Assembly (NCBI RefSeq): GCF_038967635.1
Contig: NZ_CP152413.1
Coordinates: forward strand, 8,684,001-8,748,000
Source: Bradyrhizobium sp. B124
Lineage (GTDB): Bacteria > Pseudomonadota > Alphaproteobacteria > Rhizobiales > Xanthobacteraceae
Direction of reading: 5' to 3'
DNA: 64,000 nt
Numbering within the stretch: position 1 is the stretch's first letter; the number at the start of each line of letters is the position of its first letter. Positions 33,802 through 42,558 of the stretch are shown here, in pieces. The translations under genes and the position numbers were made by a program. The notes below the pieces were generated by a model. It did no database searches. It was not told where the DNA came from and worked only from the letters and a program-made list of their open reading frames with translations.

Positions 33802-36417
33802 GTGCTGACAAATATTGTCGTCTCCGTTGTTAGGACCTGTACGCGTTTTGCCCTTCCGGTTGTCATTCTCTCGGTGCTGCTGTCGATCGGCGCCGGCTTC
33901 TATACGGCTCGCAACTTCTCGATCAACACCGACATCAACAAGCTGATCTCGCCGGATCTGGATTGGCGCAAGCGCGACAACCAGTTCGAGGAAGCCTTTG
34001 ACCGCGAGCGGCTGATCCTGGCTGTCGTCGAGGCCGCGACGCCCGAGCTGACCAGCTCGGCCGCGAAGGCGCTCACCGCGAAGCTGCAAGCCGACAAGAA
34101 GAACTTCGAGGCGATCACCGCGCTCGGCTCCGGCGAATTCTTCGAGAAGAACGGCTTGCTGTTCCTGCCGACCGAAGAGGTCGGCAAGGTCACGGGCCAG
34201 CTCGAATCGGCCGCGCCGCTGATCGAGATCATGGCCGGTGATCCTTCAATTCGCGGACTGACCGGTGCGCTCGAGACCGGCCTTGCCGGCGTCAAGCGCG
34301 GACAGGTCAAGCTCGACAACGCCGCTCCGCCCTTCAACCTGATCTCCGAGACGGTCGAGACCGTCCTCGCCAAGGGCAATGCGACCTTCTCCTGGCGTGA
34401 GCTCACCAGCGACAAGCCGCTGACCGATTCGGACAAGCGTGCCTTCATCGAGATCAAGCCGATCATCGACTATTCGGCGCTGGAGCCGGGCAAGGACGCA
34501 ACCGATGCGATCCGGCAGGCGGCGGCCGACCTGAAATTCCCGACCGAGTATCACGCGCGCGTCCGCCTGACCGGACCCGTGCCGATCGCCAACGAGGAAT
34601 ACGCCACCGTGCAGGACGGCGCGATCCGCAACGGCATCGGCACCGTGGTGATCGTGCTGATCATCCTCTGGCTGGCGCTGCATTCCGGCAAGATCATCTT
34701 CGCGGTGTTCGTGAACCTGTTCATCGGTCTTGCCCTCACCACGGCGGTCGGTCTGATGATGGTCGGATCGCTGAATCTGCTTTCGATCGCCTTCGCGGTG
34801 CTGTTCGTTGGTCTCGGCGTCGACTTCGGCATCCAGTTCAGCGTCCGCTACCGCTCCGAGCGCTACAAGAACGACAATCTGACGCTGGCGCTGGAAAACG
34901 CCGCGCGCCGCTCGGCGGTGCCGCTGTCGCTCGCGGCGATGGCGACCGCCGCCGGCTTCCTGTGCTTCCTGCCGACCGACTACAAGGGCATCTCCGAACT
35001 CGGCAAGATCGCCGGCGCCGGCATGCTGGTGGCCTTCATCACCAGCATCACGGTGCTGCCGGCGCTGCTCGACCTGCTCAATCCGCCTGGCGAGAAGGAG
35101 CCGGTCGGCTACGCCTTCCTGGCGCCGCTCGATCACTTCCTCGAAAAGCATCGCGTCCCGATCATCGTCGGCACGATCCTGGTCACGGTCGCGGGCCTGC
35201 CGCTGCTGCACTACATGAAGTTCGACTTCAACCCGATCAATCTGCGCAACAAGCACGCGGAATCGATCGCGACCTTCCTCGACCTGAGAAACGATCCGAA
35301 CACCGGCGCCAACGCCATCAACGTGATGACGCGCTCGGAGGCCGACGCCAAGAAGATCGAGGCCAAGCTCGAGAAGCTGCCGGAAGTGTCGCGCGTGATG
35401 TCGCTCGACAGTTTCGTGCCTGATGACCAGCCGGCCAAGCTGAAGCTGATCGCACAGGCCGCCAAGACGCTCGGCCCCGCGCTCAACCCCGACTCGGTCG
35501 ATCCGGCGCCGTCGGATCAGGAGAATGTCGAGTCGCTGAAGAGCTCGGTCGACAACCTGCGCAGGACCGCGGGCGACGGCAAGGGGGCGGGCGCGGTTGC
35601 CGCGCGCCGGCTCGCCGACGCCCTGCAGAAGCTGGCCGATTCGAACCAGTCGATCCGCGACAAGGCACAAGACGTCTTCGTCGCGCCGATGAAGATCGTG
35701 TTCGATCAGCTCCGCAACACGCTGCAGGCCCAGACCGTCACGCTGCAGAACCTGCCGCCGGAACTGGTCGAGAGCTGGAGGACCAAGGACGGCCTGATGC
35801 GTGTCGAGGTCGAGCCGAAGGGCGATCCGAACGACAACGACAATCTGCGCCACTTTGCCGACGCCGTGCTCGCCGCCGAGCCGACCGCGATCGGCGGGCC
35901 GGTCTCGATCCTGAAGTCGGGCGATGTCATCGTGAATGCGTTCATCCACGCCGGCATTCTGGCGCTGGTCACGATCGGCCTGTTGCTGTGGCTGACGCTG
36001 CGCCGCGTCGTCGACGTGCTGATGACGCTGGTGCCGCTCCTGGTCGCCGGCATCGTCACGCTGGAGATTTGCGTGCTGATCGGGCTGCCGCTCAACTTCG
36101 CCAACATCGTCGCGCTGCCGCTGCTGCTCGGCGTCGGCGTCGCGTTCAAGATCTACTATGTCACGGCATGGCGGCAGGGCAGGACGAACCTGCTGCAGTC
36201 GAGCCTGACGCGTGCGATCTTTTTCAGCGCGCTGACCACGGCGACCGCGTTCGGCAGCCTGTGGCTGTCCAGTCATCCCGGCACCGCGAGCATGGGCAAG
36301 CTGCTCGCGCTCTCGCTCGTCACCACGCTCGCGGCAGTGTTGCTGTTCCAGCCGGCGCTGATGGGCAAGCCGCGCGAGGCCCTCAAGGAGGAGGATATCG
36401 CCAACGACGTCACCTGA
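33802..36417 (+). CDS. hpnN: HpnN, RND-family hopanoid transporter
   Basis: 871 aa. MMPL topology: one helix (residues 12-35, PVVILSVLLSIGAGFYTA), a periplasmic domain with FSINTDINKLISPDLDWRKR, a helix bundle (GTVVIVLIILWLALHSG; LFVGLGVDFGIQFSVRYRSE), then a second helix/periplasmic domain and bundle (GILALVTIGLLLWLTLRRVVD; LLLGVGVAFKIYYVTAWRQG). In R. palustris HpnN moves hopanoids to the outer membrane. A GTG start at 33802 is chosen because homologues begin with (M/V)LTNIVV; the long open frame upstream lies across the EcfG promoter. It is divergent from ispH-hpnH. Confidence 0.93.
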   Translation: MLTNIVVSVVRTCTRFALPVVILSVLLSIGAGFYTARNFSINTDINKLISPDLDWRKRDNQFEEAFDRERLILAVVEAATPELTSSAAKALTAKLQADKKNFEAITALGSGEFFEKNGLLFLPTEEVGKVTGQLESAAPLIEIMAGDPSIRGLTGALETGLAGVKRGQVKLDNAAPPFNLISETVETVLAKGNATFSWRELTSDKPLTDSDKRAFIEIKPIIDYSALEPGKDATDAIRQAAADLKFPTEYHARVRLTGPVPIANEEYATVQDGAIRNGIGTVVIVLIILWLALHSGKIIFAVFVNLFIGLALTTAVGLMMVGSLNLLSIAFAVLFVGLGVDFGIQFSVRYRSERYKNDNLTLALENAARRSAVPLSLAAMATAAGFLCFLPTDYKGISELGKIAGAGMLVAFITSITVLPALLDLLNPPGEKEPVGYAFLAPLDHFLEKHRVPIIVGTILVTVAGLPLLHYMKFDFNPINLRNKHAESIATFLDLRNDPNTGANAINVMTRSEADAKKIEAKLEKLPEVSRVMSLDSFVPDDQPAKLKLIAQAAKTLGPALNPDSVDPAPSDQENVESLKSSVDNLRRTAGDGKGAGAVAARRLADALQKLADSNQSIRDKAQDVFVAPMKIVFDQLRNTLQAQTVTLQNLPPELVESWRTKDGLMRVEVEPKGDPNDNDNLRHFADAVLAAEPTAIGGPVSILKSGDVIVNAFIHAGILALVTIGLLLWLTLRRVVDVLMTLVPLLVAGIVTLEICVLIGLPLNFANIVALPLLLGVGVAFKIYYVTAWRQGRTNLLQSSLTRAIFFSALTTATAFGSLWLSSHPGTASMGKLLALSLVTTLAAVLLFQPALMGKPREALKEEDIANDVT

Positions 36418-36431
36418 CGCGTGGGCGATCA

Positions 36432-36458
36432 GGCTTGGCGGCGAGGTGCCGCCGAGCC
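36432..36458. terminator. Hairpin after hpnN
   Basis: GGCTTGGCGGC (36432-36442) pairs with GCCGCCGAGCC (36448-36458), with one T:G pair and a 5-nt loop, 15 bp after the hpnN stop. No U tract follows, so termination is uncertain. Confidence 0.4.
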
Positions 36459-36536
36459 CTAAATTCAGGCACGCATCAATGTCACGAACCAGCCGGCATG
36501 CGCGCGACCGCGTGCGGCGTCGCCAGCTGGCCTTTG

Positions 36537-37193
36537 TCAATGCGTCGGTCGCGCGATGTCCGGCAGCAGGCAAATATCACCCACGACGTCAGCAGACGCA
36601 TTGGCGTTGCCTGGGGCAGTGGTTGCCTGCTTTTGCCCCGGCTTGGTGGCAGGCGCCACGACGCCGGTGGTCTTCTGCGGCGCTGCCGATTTGGGCAGGG
36701 CACCCTTCGCTGCCGGGCTGCCCGCGGCAGGCGGGTTGCCGGCAGCGCTGACGGGGATCGGCGGACCGACGCGGGTCCAGGTCTCGCCGCCACAGAGGAA
36801 GCCGAGCACGCAGCCCTGGATCTCGAGCTGATCGGTGCCGACGGGCTTGATGGTCGAGCTGTAGAGCTGGCCGTCCTTCGCGTTGTAGACTTGGCCTTCC
36901 CACGCGTCGGCGCCGGCCTTCTTCTTCATGTCGATCAGGATCGGCATGCCGAGCGTCGGCCTGCTTTGCTTCGCCGGATCAGGATTGTTCTTATCCTTTC
37001 CGCCGGGGGTTTTTTCCCAGGACACCGCACCCCACATGTTGCCATTACACTGGGCGACGCGGATGGTGGCGACACCATCTGCGACCTTCCAGTCGCCGGT
37101 CGGGTCCGCTGCAAGTGCCGGTGATAATACGGTGGCCAAAAATAAACCTGAAAAGGCTATTGTACGCGCGAAAGTTCTTGGGCAGTGCAACAT
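36537..37193 (-). CDS. Exported DUF2147 family protein
   Basis: 218 aa. A signal peptide (TIAFSGLFLATVLSPALA) precedes a DUF2147-like domain: DPTGDWKVADGVATIRVAQCNGNMWG at the mature start (WxV...I.I..C..LWG pattern), PILIDMKK, WEGQVYNAKDGQLYSSTIK and LEIQGCVLGFLCGGETWTR. The C-terminal 60 residues are Ala/Pro/Lys-rich and low in complexity. DUF2147 proteins are small periplasmic beta-rich proteins of unknown role. It lies between hpnN and hpnO on the opposite strand, so any hopanoid role is only suggested by position. Confidence 0.78.
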   Translation of the reverse strand: MLHCPRTFARTIAFSGLFLATVLSPALAADPTGDWKVADGVATIRVAQCNGNMWGAVSWEKTPGGKDKNNPDPAKQSRPTLGMPILIDMKKKAGADAWEGQVYNAKDGQLYSSTIKPVGTDQLEIQGCVLGFLCGGETWTRVGPPIPVSAAGNPPAAGSPAAKGALPKSAAPQKTTGVVAPATKPGQKQATTAPGNANASADVVGDICLLPDIARPTH

Positions 37194-37295
37194 GGTCCAA
37201 ACCTGTGCTTAACTAGACGATCCGAGCGGGGGTCAAAACGCCGCTAGCGAGCGTTTTAAGTTGACGAGATGGCCATCAACCGACGTATGTAACGA

Positions 37296-38687
37296 ATGGT
37301 AAGTTCCAATTTAGACGTTTCCGAGATTTTTGTGGAGCGCGAGGGGCAGCGCGGTGCCATGCACACGCGTCACCTCAACGAGCAGCTCGTTCGCGTCCTC
37401 AAGACCATCGGCTATGACGTCGGCTTCCAGAAGGGGCAAGGCCAATACCTCTTCGATCGTCAGGGGGCTCGTTACCTCGATCTATTGAGTGGATTTGGCG
37501 TTTTTGCGATTGGTCGCAATCATCCGGACCTGCGCAAGGCGCTGAAGAGCGTGCTCGACGCCGATCTGCCCAATCTGGTGCAGCTCGACGTCTCGACGCT
37601 CGCCGGCGTGCTCGCGGAACGGCTTCTGGAATATGTCCCATATCTGGACAAGGTGTTTTTCGCCAATTCCGGTGCCGAAACCGTCGAAGCGGCGATCAAG
37701 TTCGCGCGCGGCGCGACCGGCCGTCCCGGCATCGTCTATTGCGGGCATTCGTTCCACGGCCTGTCCTACGGCGCGCTGTCGCTGACCGATGATACGAATT
37801 TCCGCAGCGGCTTCGAGCCGCTGCTGCCGGGTTGCACCGCGATCCCCTTCAACGACCTCGAGGCGCTCGAAAAAGCGCTGTCGTCGCGCCAGGTCGGCGC
37901 ATTCATCGTCGAGCCGATCCAGGGCAAGGGCGTCAACATGCCCACCGACGAGTTCCTGCCCGGCGCGCTGGCGCTGTGCCGCAAATACGGCACGCTGTTC
38001 ATCGCCGACGAGATCCAGACCGGCATCGGCCGCACCGGCAAGTTCCTCGCGATCGAGCACTGGGGCATCGAGCCCGACATGGTGCTGCTGGCGAAGGCGC
38101 TGTCCGGCGGCCACGTGCCGATCGGCGCGCTGCTGACGCGCAAGAGCATCTTCGACAAGATCTTCAACCAGATGGATCGCGCCGTCGTGCATGGCTCGAC
38201 CTTCGCCAAGAACGATCTGGCGATGGCCGCCGGCATCGCCACGCTCGATGTCATCAAGGCAGAGAAGCTCGTCGAGAACGCCGCCAAGCGCGGCGCCGAG
38301 CTCCGCCTTGCGCTGACGCGCATGGTGCCCGGCTATGAGCTGATGAAGGAAGTCCGCGGCAAGGGCTTGATGATCGGCGTCGAGTTCGGTCCGCCGAAAT
38401 CGCTGCGGCTCAAGGCGTCGTGGAATCTACTGGAGACCGCCAATAAGGGCCTGTTCTGTCAGCTGATCACGGTGCCGCTGTTCAAGGATCACAAGATCCT
38501 GACCCAGGTCGCCGGCCACGGCCTCCACACCATCAAGCTGTTGCCGCCGCTCGTGATCACCGAAGAGGATTGCAGCTGGATCGAGAAGTCGTTTGACGAG
38601 GTGATCGCCGGCAGCCACAAGGTGCCCGGCGCGATCTGGTCGCTCGGCAAGACGCTGGTCGACAATGCGGTGCGCAAGTCGGCGTAG
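37296..38687 (+). CDS. hpnO: HpnO, class III aminotransferase for aminobacteriohopanetriol
   Basis: 463 aa PLP-dependent class III aminotransferase (ornithine-aminotransferase type). PLP site features: [19 protein letters not shown] near residue 125, [14 protein letters not shown], the Asp in [15 protein letters not shown] near 230 and the Schiff-base Lys267 in [12 protein letters not shown]. The extra N- and C-terminal segments, and its place in the hopanoid locus, identify HpnO, which converts a hopanoid ketone or aldehyde side chain to 35-aminobacteriohopanetriol. It is monocistronic and ends before a long palindromic repeat. Confidence 0.88.
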   Translation: MVSSNLDVSEIFVEREGQRGAMHTRHLNEQLVRVLKTIGYDVGFQKGQGQYLFDRQGARYLDLLSGFGVFAIGRNHPDLRKALKSVLDADLPNLVQLDVSTLAGVLAERLLEYVPYLDKVFFANSGAETVEAAIKFARGATGRPGIVYCGHSFHGLSYGALSLTDDTNFRSGFEPLLPGCTAIPFNDLEALEKALSSRQVGAFIVEPIQGKGVNMPTDEFLPGALALCRKYGTLFIADEIQTGIGRTGKFLAIEHWGIEPDMVLLAKALSGGHVPIGALLTRKSIFDKIFNQMDRAVVHGSTFAKNDLAMAAGIATLDVIKAEKLVENAAKRGAELRLALTRMVPGYELMKEVRGKGLMIGVEFGPPKSLRLKASWNLLETANKGLFCQLITVPLFKDHKILTQVAGHGLHTIKLLPPLVITEEDCSWIEKSFDEVIAGSHKVPGAIWSLGKTLVDNAVRKSA

Positions 38688-38697
38688 GCCCGAACCT

Positions 38698-38783
38698 GTA
38701 GCCCGGATGCAGCGAAGCGAAATCCGGGGTTCTCGACACTTGCAAGACTGTTCCCGGATTGCGCTTCGCTGCATCCGGGCTAC
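38698..38783. repeat. Long GTAGCCCGGATG palindromic repeat
   Basis: 22-bp perfect arms: 38698-38719 (GTAGCCCGGATGCAGCGAAG...) and 38762-38783 (its reverse complement). Inside, AATCCGGG (38721-38728) and CCCGGATT (38753-38760) pair again, so nearly the whole element folds into one hairpin. It shares its outer 12 bp with the copy at 1835-1883 and separates converging hpnO and the anti-sigma gene. Confidence 0.85.
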
Positions 38784-38789
38784 GAGTCC

Positions 38790-39554
38790 TCACCCCTCCT
38801 TGTTCGCACGCATCGCGCCCTCGAACTTGTCGCCGAACTCCGTCAGCTCATCGGCGCCGAGATCGCTGACCGCCCAGTAATTCAGGCCGCGGTCGCTCCA
38901 GCGCCGGATGTTGAAGCCCTGCAAGGTCGAGATCTGCGCCGACTTCCGTTCGGTGCTCGCGGTCTGCGCCACGAACAGGTTGATGACGTGCTGGCGGCGC
39001 TTGTAGACCACGGCGCCGATCTCGCGGGCGTTGACGTAGTCGAGCCGGCCGCCGATCAGGGTAAAGCCCTGCGCGGTGAGATCGATCACCGGCGGCGAGA
39101 CGTCGAGCTTGCCGTTGAACCAGGGCTTGACCGTATGCTGATCGGTCGAGACCACGTCGATGAGGTGGCCGGCTTGCAGCGAGCGCAGATGCGCCGACAC
39201 CACCTCGTTCTCGATGCGCTGCTCGTCGTCATTGCGCAGCACGATCGCGACGAGGCCGGTCGCGGCCATCGCCGACACCGCAGAGCCCATCGCGAAGCCG
39301 CGCAGCACCGAGCGCCGGGTCGGCGCCGCCTGCGGTTGCGGCAACGCCTTCTCGATCTTGCGGCGCAGCTCGAGCGGTGCCTTGTAGCGCACGTCGCTCT
39401 CGGCGATCGCCTGGCGGATCTCCTGATATTCCTTCATCAGGGCGGCGCAATGCGCACAACCCTCGATATGGGCTTCCACTTCGCGCGCATGGCCGGCATC
39501 GAGTTCGCCGTCGATCAGCGCGTGGACCAGCACTTCGGCTTCCTCGCAATTCAT
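38790..39554 (-). CDS. Zinc-binding anti-sigma factor (ZAS type)
   Basis: 254 aa. The N-terminal cytoplasmic domain carries the ZAS motif His29-x3-Cys33-x2-Cys36 (EAHIEGCAHCAALM) with an additional Cys3. A membrane helix lies near residues 92-115 (GFAMGSAVSAMAATGLVAIVL), followed by a periplasmic domain (VVSTDQHTVKPWFNGKLDVSPP, LDYVNAREIGAVVYKRRQHVINLFVAQ) typical of membrane-bound ECF anti-sigma factors. It overlaps the sigma gene by 4 bp (ATGA), so the two are coupled. It would hold the sigma factor until an envelope or redox signal arrives. Confidence 0.9.
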   Translation of the reverse strand: MNCEEAEVLVHALIDGELDAGHAREVEAHIEGCAHCAALMKEYQEIRQAIAESDVRYKAPLELRRKIEKALPQPQAAPTRRSVLRGFAMGSAVSAMAATGLVAIVLRNDDEQRIENEVVSAHLRSLQAGHLIDVVSTDQHTVKPWFNGKLDVSPPVIDLTAQGFTLIGGRLDYVNAREIGAVVYKRRQHVINLFVAQTASTERKSAQISTLQGFNIRRWSDRGLNYWAVSDLGADELTEFGDKFEGAMRANKEG

Positions 39555-40108
39555 TTCACTTGCTCCTGTTCCGCGAGCCAGGCCGATCGCAGCATGGCGC
39601 GGGCGCGTGCGAGGCGGGACATCACGGTGCCGACAGGCACGGCGGCGACATCGGCGATCTCGCGGTAAGAAAGATTCTGGATTTCCCTGAGCACAAAGGT
39701 CTCGCGGAACGGCTCGGCGAGCGCCGCGACCAGCTTGCGCACGGTGTCGCCGTCGAAGCGACGCAGCAGCTGCTTTTCCGGTGTCTCCGGGGCCTCGTTC
39801 CACAGCGGGGTCTGATCGCCGCCTTCGGGCAGCTCCTCGACCGCGGTGGGGGCGGTCTTGCGGCGTGCATATTCGGCGCGGCAGACATTGCGCAGGATCG
39901 CAAACAGCCACGGCTTCATCGCAGGTCCACGGTAGCTGTCGAAATGCTTGTAGGCGCGCAGATAGCATTCCTGCACCGCATCCTCGGCGTCGGCGGCATC
40001 GCGCAGCAGGTAGCGTGCCAGGGTAAAGGCGTCGTCAAGGTATGGCAGCGCGGCTTCGCGGAAGCGCCGCGCCTTTTCGGGATCGTCTTGCGACGCTTTG
40101 ACAACCAT
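39551..40108 (-). CDS. ECF RNA polymerase sigma factor
   Basis: 185 aa with sigma region 2 (ALPYLDDAFTLARYLLRDAADAEDAVQECYLRAY split over residues 15-55; the DAEDAVQE core is region 2.2) and region 4 (FRETFVLREIQNLSYREIADVAAVPVGTVMSRLARAR; the turn is in YREIADVAAVPVGTV). ATG at 40108 follows AGGA at 5-6 nt. It is cotranscribed with its anti-sigma factor and probably with the cupredoxin and metallophosphoesterase genes upstream. It is not EcfG: the linker, size and ZAS partner differ from the EcfG-NepR-PhyR system. Confidence 0.92.
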   Translation of the reverse strand: MVVKASQDDPEKARRFREAALPYLDDAFTLARYLLRDAADAEDAVQECYLRAYKHFDSYRGPAMKPWLFAILRNVCRAEYARRKTAPTAVEELPEGGDQTPLWNEAPETPEKQLLRRFDGDTVRKLVAALAEPFRETFVLREIQNLSYREIADVAAVPVGTVMSRLARARAMLRSAWLAEQEQVK

Positions 40109-40141
40109 CGTGTCCTGCCCGGCATCTCGAGAGACGGCTTG

Positions 40142-40176
40142 TGCCCGGCCGGGGGCGGAGGGCCACCGGCCGGGCA
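40142..40176 (-). other. Intra-operon hairpin between cupredoxin and sigma genes
   Basis: TGCCCGGCCGG (40142-40152) and CCGGCCGGGCA (40166-40176) form a perfect 11-bp stem with a 13-nt loop. No U tract follows on the minus strand. It may be a processing or partial-termination point that lowers sigma factor expression relative to the cupredoxin. Confidence 0.5.
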
Positions 40177-40202
40177 TCGCTGTGATTGTATGGGTGGTCA
40201 CG

Positions 40203-40526
40203 TTACCCAACCTTGATACTGCCTGTCATGTGCGGATGCAGCGAGCAGAAATACTTGTACTCGCCGGGCTCCGTGAAGGTGAACGAGAAGGTGCCGTCGG
40301 TATCCATGGTCTTGGAGCGGAATTTTCCCGCACACACCACGGTGTGCGGGATGTCGTCGCGGTTGGTCCAGGTCACGGTGGTGCCGACCTTCACGTCGAG
40401 CGGGTTCGGCGCGAACGAGAAGTTGTCGATGTGGACCGCGACGTCTTCGGCGCGGGCCGCCGTGACAGGAAGCAGCATGGTCGCGACCACGGCTATACCG
40501 AAGTCGCGTCGATTGATCGAACTCAT
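40203..40526 (-). CDS. Tat-exported cupredoxin (amicyanin/plastocyanin-like)
   Basis: 107 aa. The N-terminus has a twin-arginine motif (INRRDFGIA) and a hydrophobic stretch ending in AARA. The mature protein is a minimal cupredoxin with type-1 copper ligands His61 (DDIPHTVV), Cys94, His97 and Met100 (FCSLHPHM, the C-x2-H-x2-M spacing of amicyanin). It should carry one electron in the periplasm or buffer copper. It is 12 bp after the metallophosphoesterase gene and 94 bp before the sigma gene. Confidence 0.88.
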   Translation of the reverse strand: MSSINRRDFGIAVVATMLLPVTAARAEDVAVHIDNFSFAPNPLDVKVGTTVTWTNRDDIPHTVVCAGKFRSKTMDTDGTFSFTFTEPGEYKYFCSLHPHMTGSIKVG

Positions 40527-40538
40527 CGGTCTCGTCCC

Positions 40539-41492
40539 TCAGCCCTGCAGCGGCGTGTCGATGATCGCCAGCGGCTGGCTGTTCTGCTTGAAGTTGATGC
40601 TGGCGACGCCGAGCATGCTGCGCAGCTTGGCATCCTCAACCTTCATCGGGCCGGGGGAGGGGGCGGCACCGGGCGCCGGCTGCGGGAAGGCCGTCGAACG
40701 CGCGGTGTGGAAGGTGACGTTGCCCTCGACCTTCTGCATCACCTGGTGGATGTGGCCGTTGAGCACGGTGACCGAGCCGAAGCCCTTGACGTATTCCAGC
40801 GCGCGGGCGCCGTCCTCGGTGCCCCAGCCCCATTGCGGATAGACCGTCCACAGCGGGATGTGGGCGAACAGCACGATCGGCGTCGACTTCGAGCGGCCCT
40901 TGAGGTCGTTCTCGAGCCATTCCAGCTGCTCGTTGCCGAGATTGCCGAGGCCGCCGCCCTTGAGGTCGACGACGTTGACGAGGCCGACGAAATGCACGCC
41001 GCCGGCGTCGAAGGAGTAGTAGCCCGGACCCTTGGTGCCCTTGCCGTAGCGTTCCTTGTAGAGCTTGACCTCCTCGTCGATGAAGTCGTGCTCGCCCGGC
41101 ACGTAATGCACGTCGAGCTTGGCCTGCGAGATGATGCGATCGGCGTCATCGAATTCGGACGCCTTCGACAGATGCGTGATGTCGCCGGTGTGGATCATGA
41201 ACGACGGCTTGACCTGCATCGCCCGGACCTTGTTGATGGCCTCTTCAAGCGTGCCGATGGCGTTCGGGTTGGCCGGCTTGTCGAAGCCGACATGGCTGTC
41301 GCTGATCTGCATGAAGGTCATGCCGGTGGTCGCTTCGGCTGCGGCCGCCGAGCCGACGATGCCGAGCGAATGCGGCACGCCGCCGGTAACCGTCCAGAGT
41401 ACGCCGGTGCCGGCCCAAGTCATGCATTCCAGCACCTTGCGTCGGCTGACGCCCTTCTCTTCATCGTGATGGTCGTGATCGTGTCCGCTCAT
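40539..41492 (-). CDS. Tat-exported calcineurin-like metallophosphoesterase
   Basis: 317 aa. A His/Asp-rich leader (MSGHDHDHHDEEKG) precedes a twin-arginine motif (SRRKVLECM) and a hydrophobic core. Dinuclear-metal motifs are complete: DSHVG (D-x-H), HTGDITH (GD), GEHD (in place of GNHD), FAHIPLW and GHIHQ (GHxH). It should hydrolyse a phosphoester in the periplasm; the substrate is unknown. It heads the operon that continues with cupredoxin, sigma and anti-sigma. The leader before RR could bind metal before export. Confidence 0.85.
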   Translation of the reverse strand: MSGHDHDHHDEEKGVSRRKVLECMTWAGTGVLWTVTGGVPHSLGIVGSAAAAEATTGMTFMQISDSHVGFDKPANPNAIGTLEEAINKVRAMQVKPSFMIHTGDITHLSKASEFDDADRIISQAKLDVHYVPGEHDFIDEEVKLYKERYGKGTKGPGYYSFDAGGVHFVGLVNVVDLKGGGLGNLGNEQLEWLENDLKGRSKSTPIVLFAHIPLWTVYPQWGWGTEDGARALEYVKGFGSVTVLNGHIHQVMQKVEGNVTFHTARSTAFPQPAPGAAPSPGPMKVEDAKLRSMLGVASINFKQNSQPLAIIDTPLQG

Positions 41493-41551
41493 AGCAAGTC
41501 TCCCGTTGGGCCCAGGGATTGGGTTTCCGGGAAGGTGATCGGCGGGCCTAA

Positions 41552-41563
41552 GGGTTTATTCCC
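41552..41563 (-). promoter_or_regulatory. Candidate ECF -35 element upstream of the metallophosphoesterase
   Basis: On the minus strand GGGAATAAACCC (41563 down to 41552) lies 60 bp before the start codon. GGAAT-type words are typical -35 elements of ECF sigma factors. A matching -10 is not obvious, so autoregulation by the operon's own sigma factor is only a suggestion. Confidence 0.35.
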
Positions 41564-41742
41564 GGGGCTTTGGAGGGGTTGAGGGCCGGGATGACGATTT
41601 CGTGAGAGCCGGAAAGCCGGCCGCGACATCAGCAGACATACGGCCGGCGCGACAGGTGGACGCAAGGGCAAGATGCGCCATTGAAAGTTTGGGGTCTGCA
41701 ACGCTATCGACCCGGCAAACCACTGATCGGTCGGAGGAAAAC

Positions 41743-42150
41743 ATGGCTGGCGTCACCGGCGGCTGTCACTGCGGCGAGATTCGTTACGAGGTAACCGGGG
41801 AACCGGTCGTCCATGCGCTGTGTCACTGCACCGATTGCCGGCGCCATGCCGGCGCGCCGATGGTCGGCTGGGTGATGGTCGCTGAAGGCATGGTCAAGGT
41901 GACCAAGGGGCAGCCCAGCATCTACCGGTCCTCCGAGCATGGCCGGCGGCAATTCTGCGCGAACTGCGGCACCGGGCTTTTCTACATCAATGGCAACATG
42001 TTGCCCGGGTTCATCGACATTCAGAGCGGCACCTATGACGATCCCGATGCGGTGCCGGCTACGATGCATATCCAGGTCGCGGAGCGGTTGCGCTGGATGG
42101 AAACGGCGCATGAGCTGCCGACCGTCGCGCGCTTTCCGCCGCAGGAATAA
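41743..42150 (+). CDS. GFA family (CENP-V/GFA) zinc protein
   Basis: 135 aa. Cys motifs of the glutathione-dependent formaldehyde-activating (GFA) fold are complete: GGCHCGEIRYE (residues 7-17), CHCTDCRR near 28 and FCANCGTGLFY near 71. ATG at 41743 has GGAGGA 6 nt upstream. The named activity (S-hydroxymethylglutathione formation) holds for only part of the family; the others are uncharacterised zinc proteins. No glutathione-dependent formaldehyde dehydrogenase is nearby, so I only assign the fold. Confidence 0.82.
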   Translation: MAGVTGGCHCGEIRYEVTGEPVVHALCHCTDCRRHAGAPMVGWVMVAEGMVKVTKGQPSIYRSSEHGRRQFCANCGTGLFYINGNMLPGFIDIQSGTYDDPDAVPATMHIQVAERLRWMETAHELPTVARFPPQE

Positions 42151-42312
42151 CCGGCCGCCGACGGGCGCAGCGGCGCTGATGCGCGCCGCAACATGGCGAT
42201 GCCCCGCAACATAGATGAACAACCGCAACAAAGCTGTCTTGCAGCCGTCAGCAGAATGTCAGCGCTCCTGCATAAGAATGGCGGACTTCACTCGCCACAC
42301 CGGGAGATCTTC

Positions 42313-42528
42313 ATGAGCGACCACGCAGGCGTTGAGCATCACCACAAGGCCGCCGAGCATCACGAACACGCGGCGCGTCATCACCGCGAAGCCGCCAAGC
42401 ACCACGAAGCCGGCGATCACCACAAGGCGGCGCATCACGCGCACAGTGCCCATGGTCACGCCAGCCATGCCCAGCATCACCACACCGAGGCCAGCCGGCA
42501 TCACGCCGAGCACCACGGCAACAACTAA
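42313..42528 (+). CDS. Histidine-rich small protein
   Basis: 71 aa, of which 26 are His (37%), with Ala, Glu and Lys making up most of the rest. It is a run of imperfect repeats of the type HH(K/R)(A/E)AAxHH, predicted to be helical and with a strong metal-binding capacity (nickel, copper or zinc). No signal peptide, so probably cytoplasmic storage or buffering. GGGAG lies 8 nt before the ATG and a strong terminator follows, supporting a real gene. Similar His-rich proteins are common in rhizobia; no function is established for this one. Confidence 0.75.
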   Translation: MSDHAGVEHHHKAAEHHEHAARHHREAAKHHEAGDHHKAAHHAHSAHGHASHAQHHHTEASRHHAEHHGNN

Positions 42529-42558
42529 TAATAGCTTCAGTACTGCGTGAGTGGCTTC

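Noticed and set aside
37233..37258. GGTCA-N16-CGTT upstream of hpnO as a third EcfG promoter
   Set aside because: The -35 word matches only two of five consensus bases; the CGTT and 16-bp spacing alone are expected by chance.
42225..42249. GCAAC-N16-CGTC upstream of the His-rich gene as an EcfG promoter
   Set aside because: One mismatch in each element; too weak without conservation data, though spacing is identical to the hpnP site.
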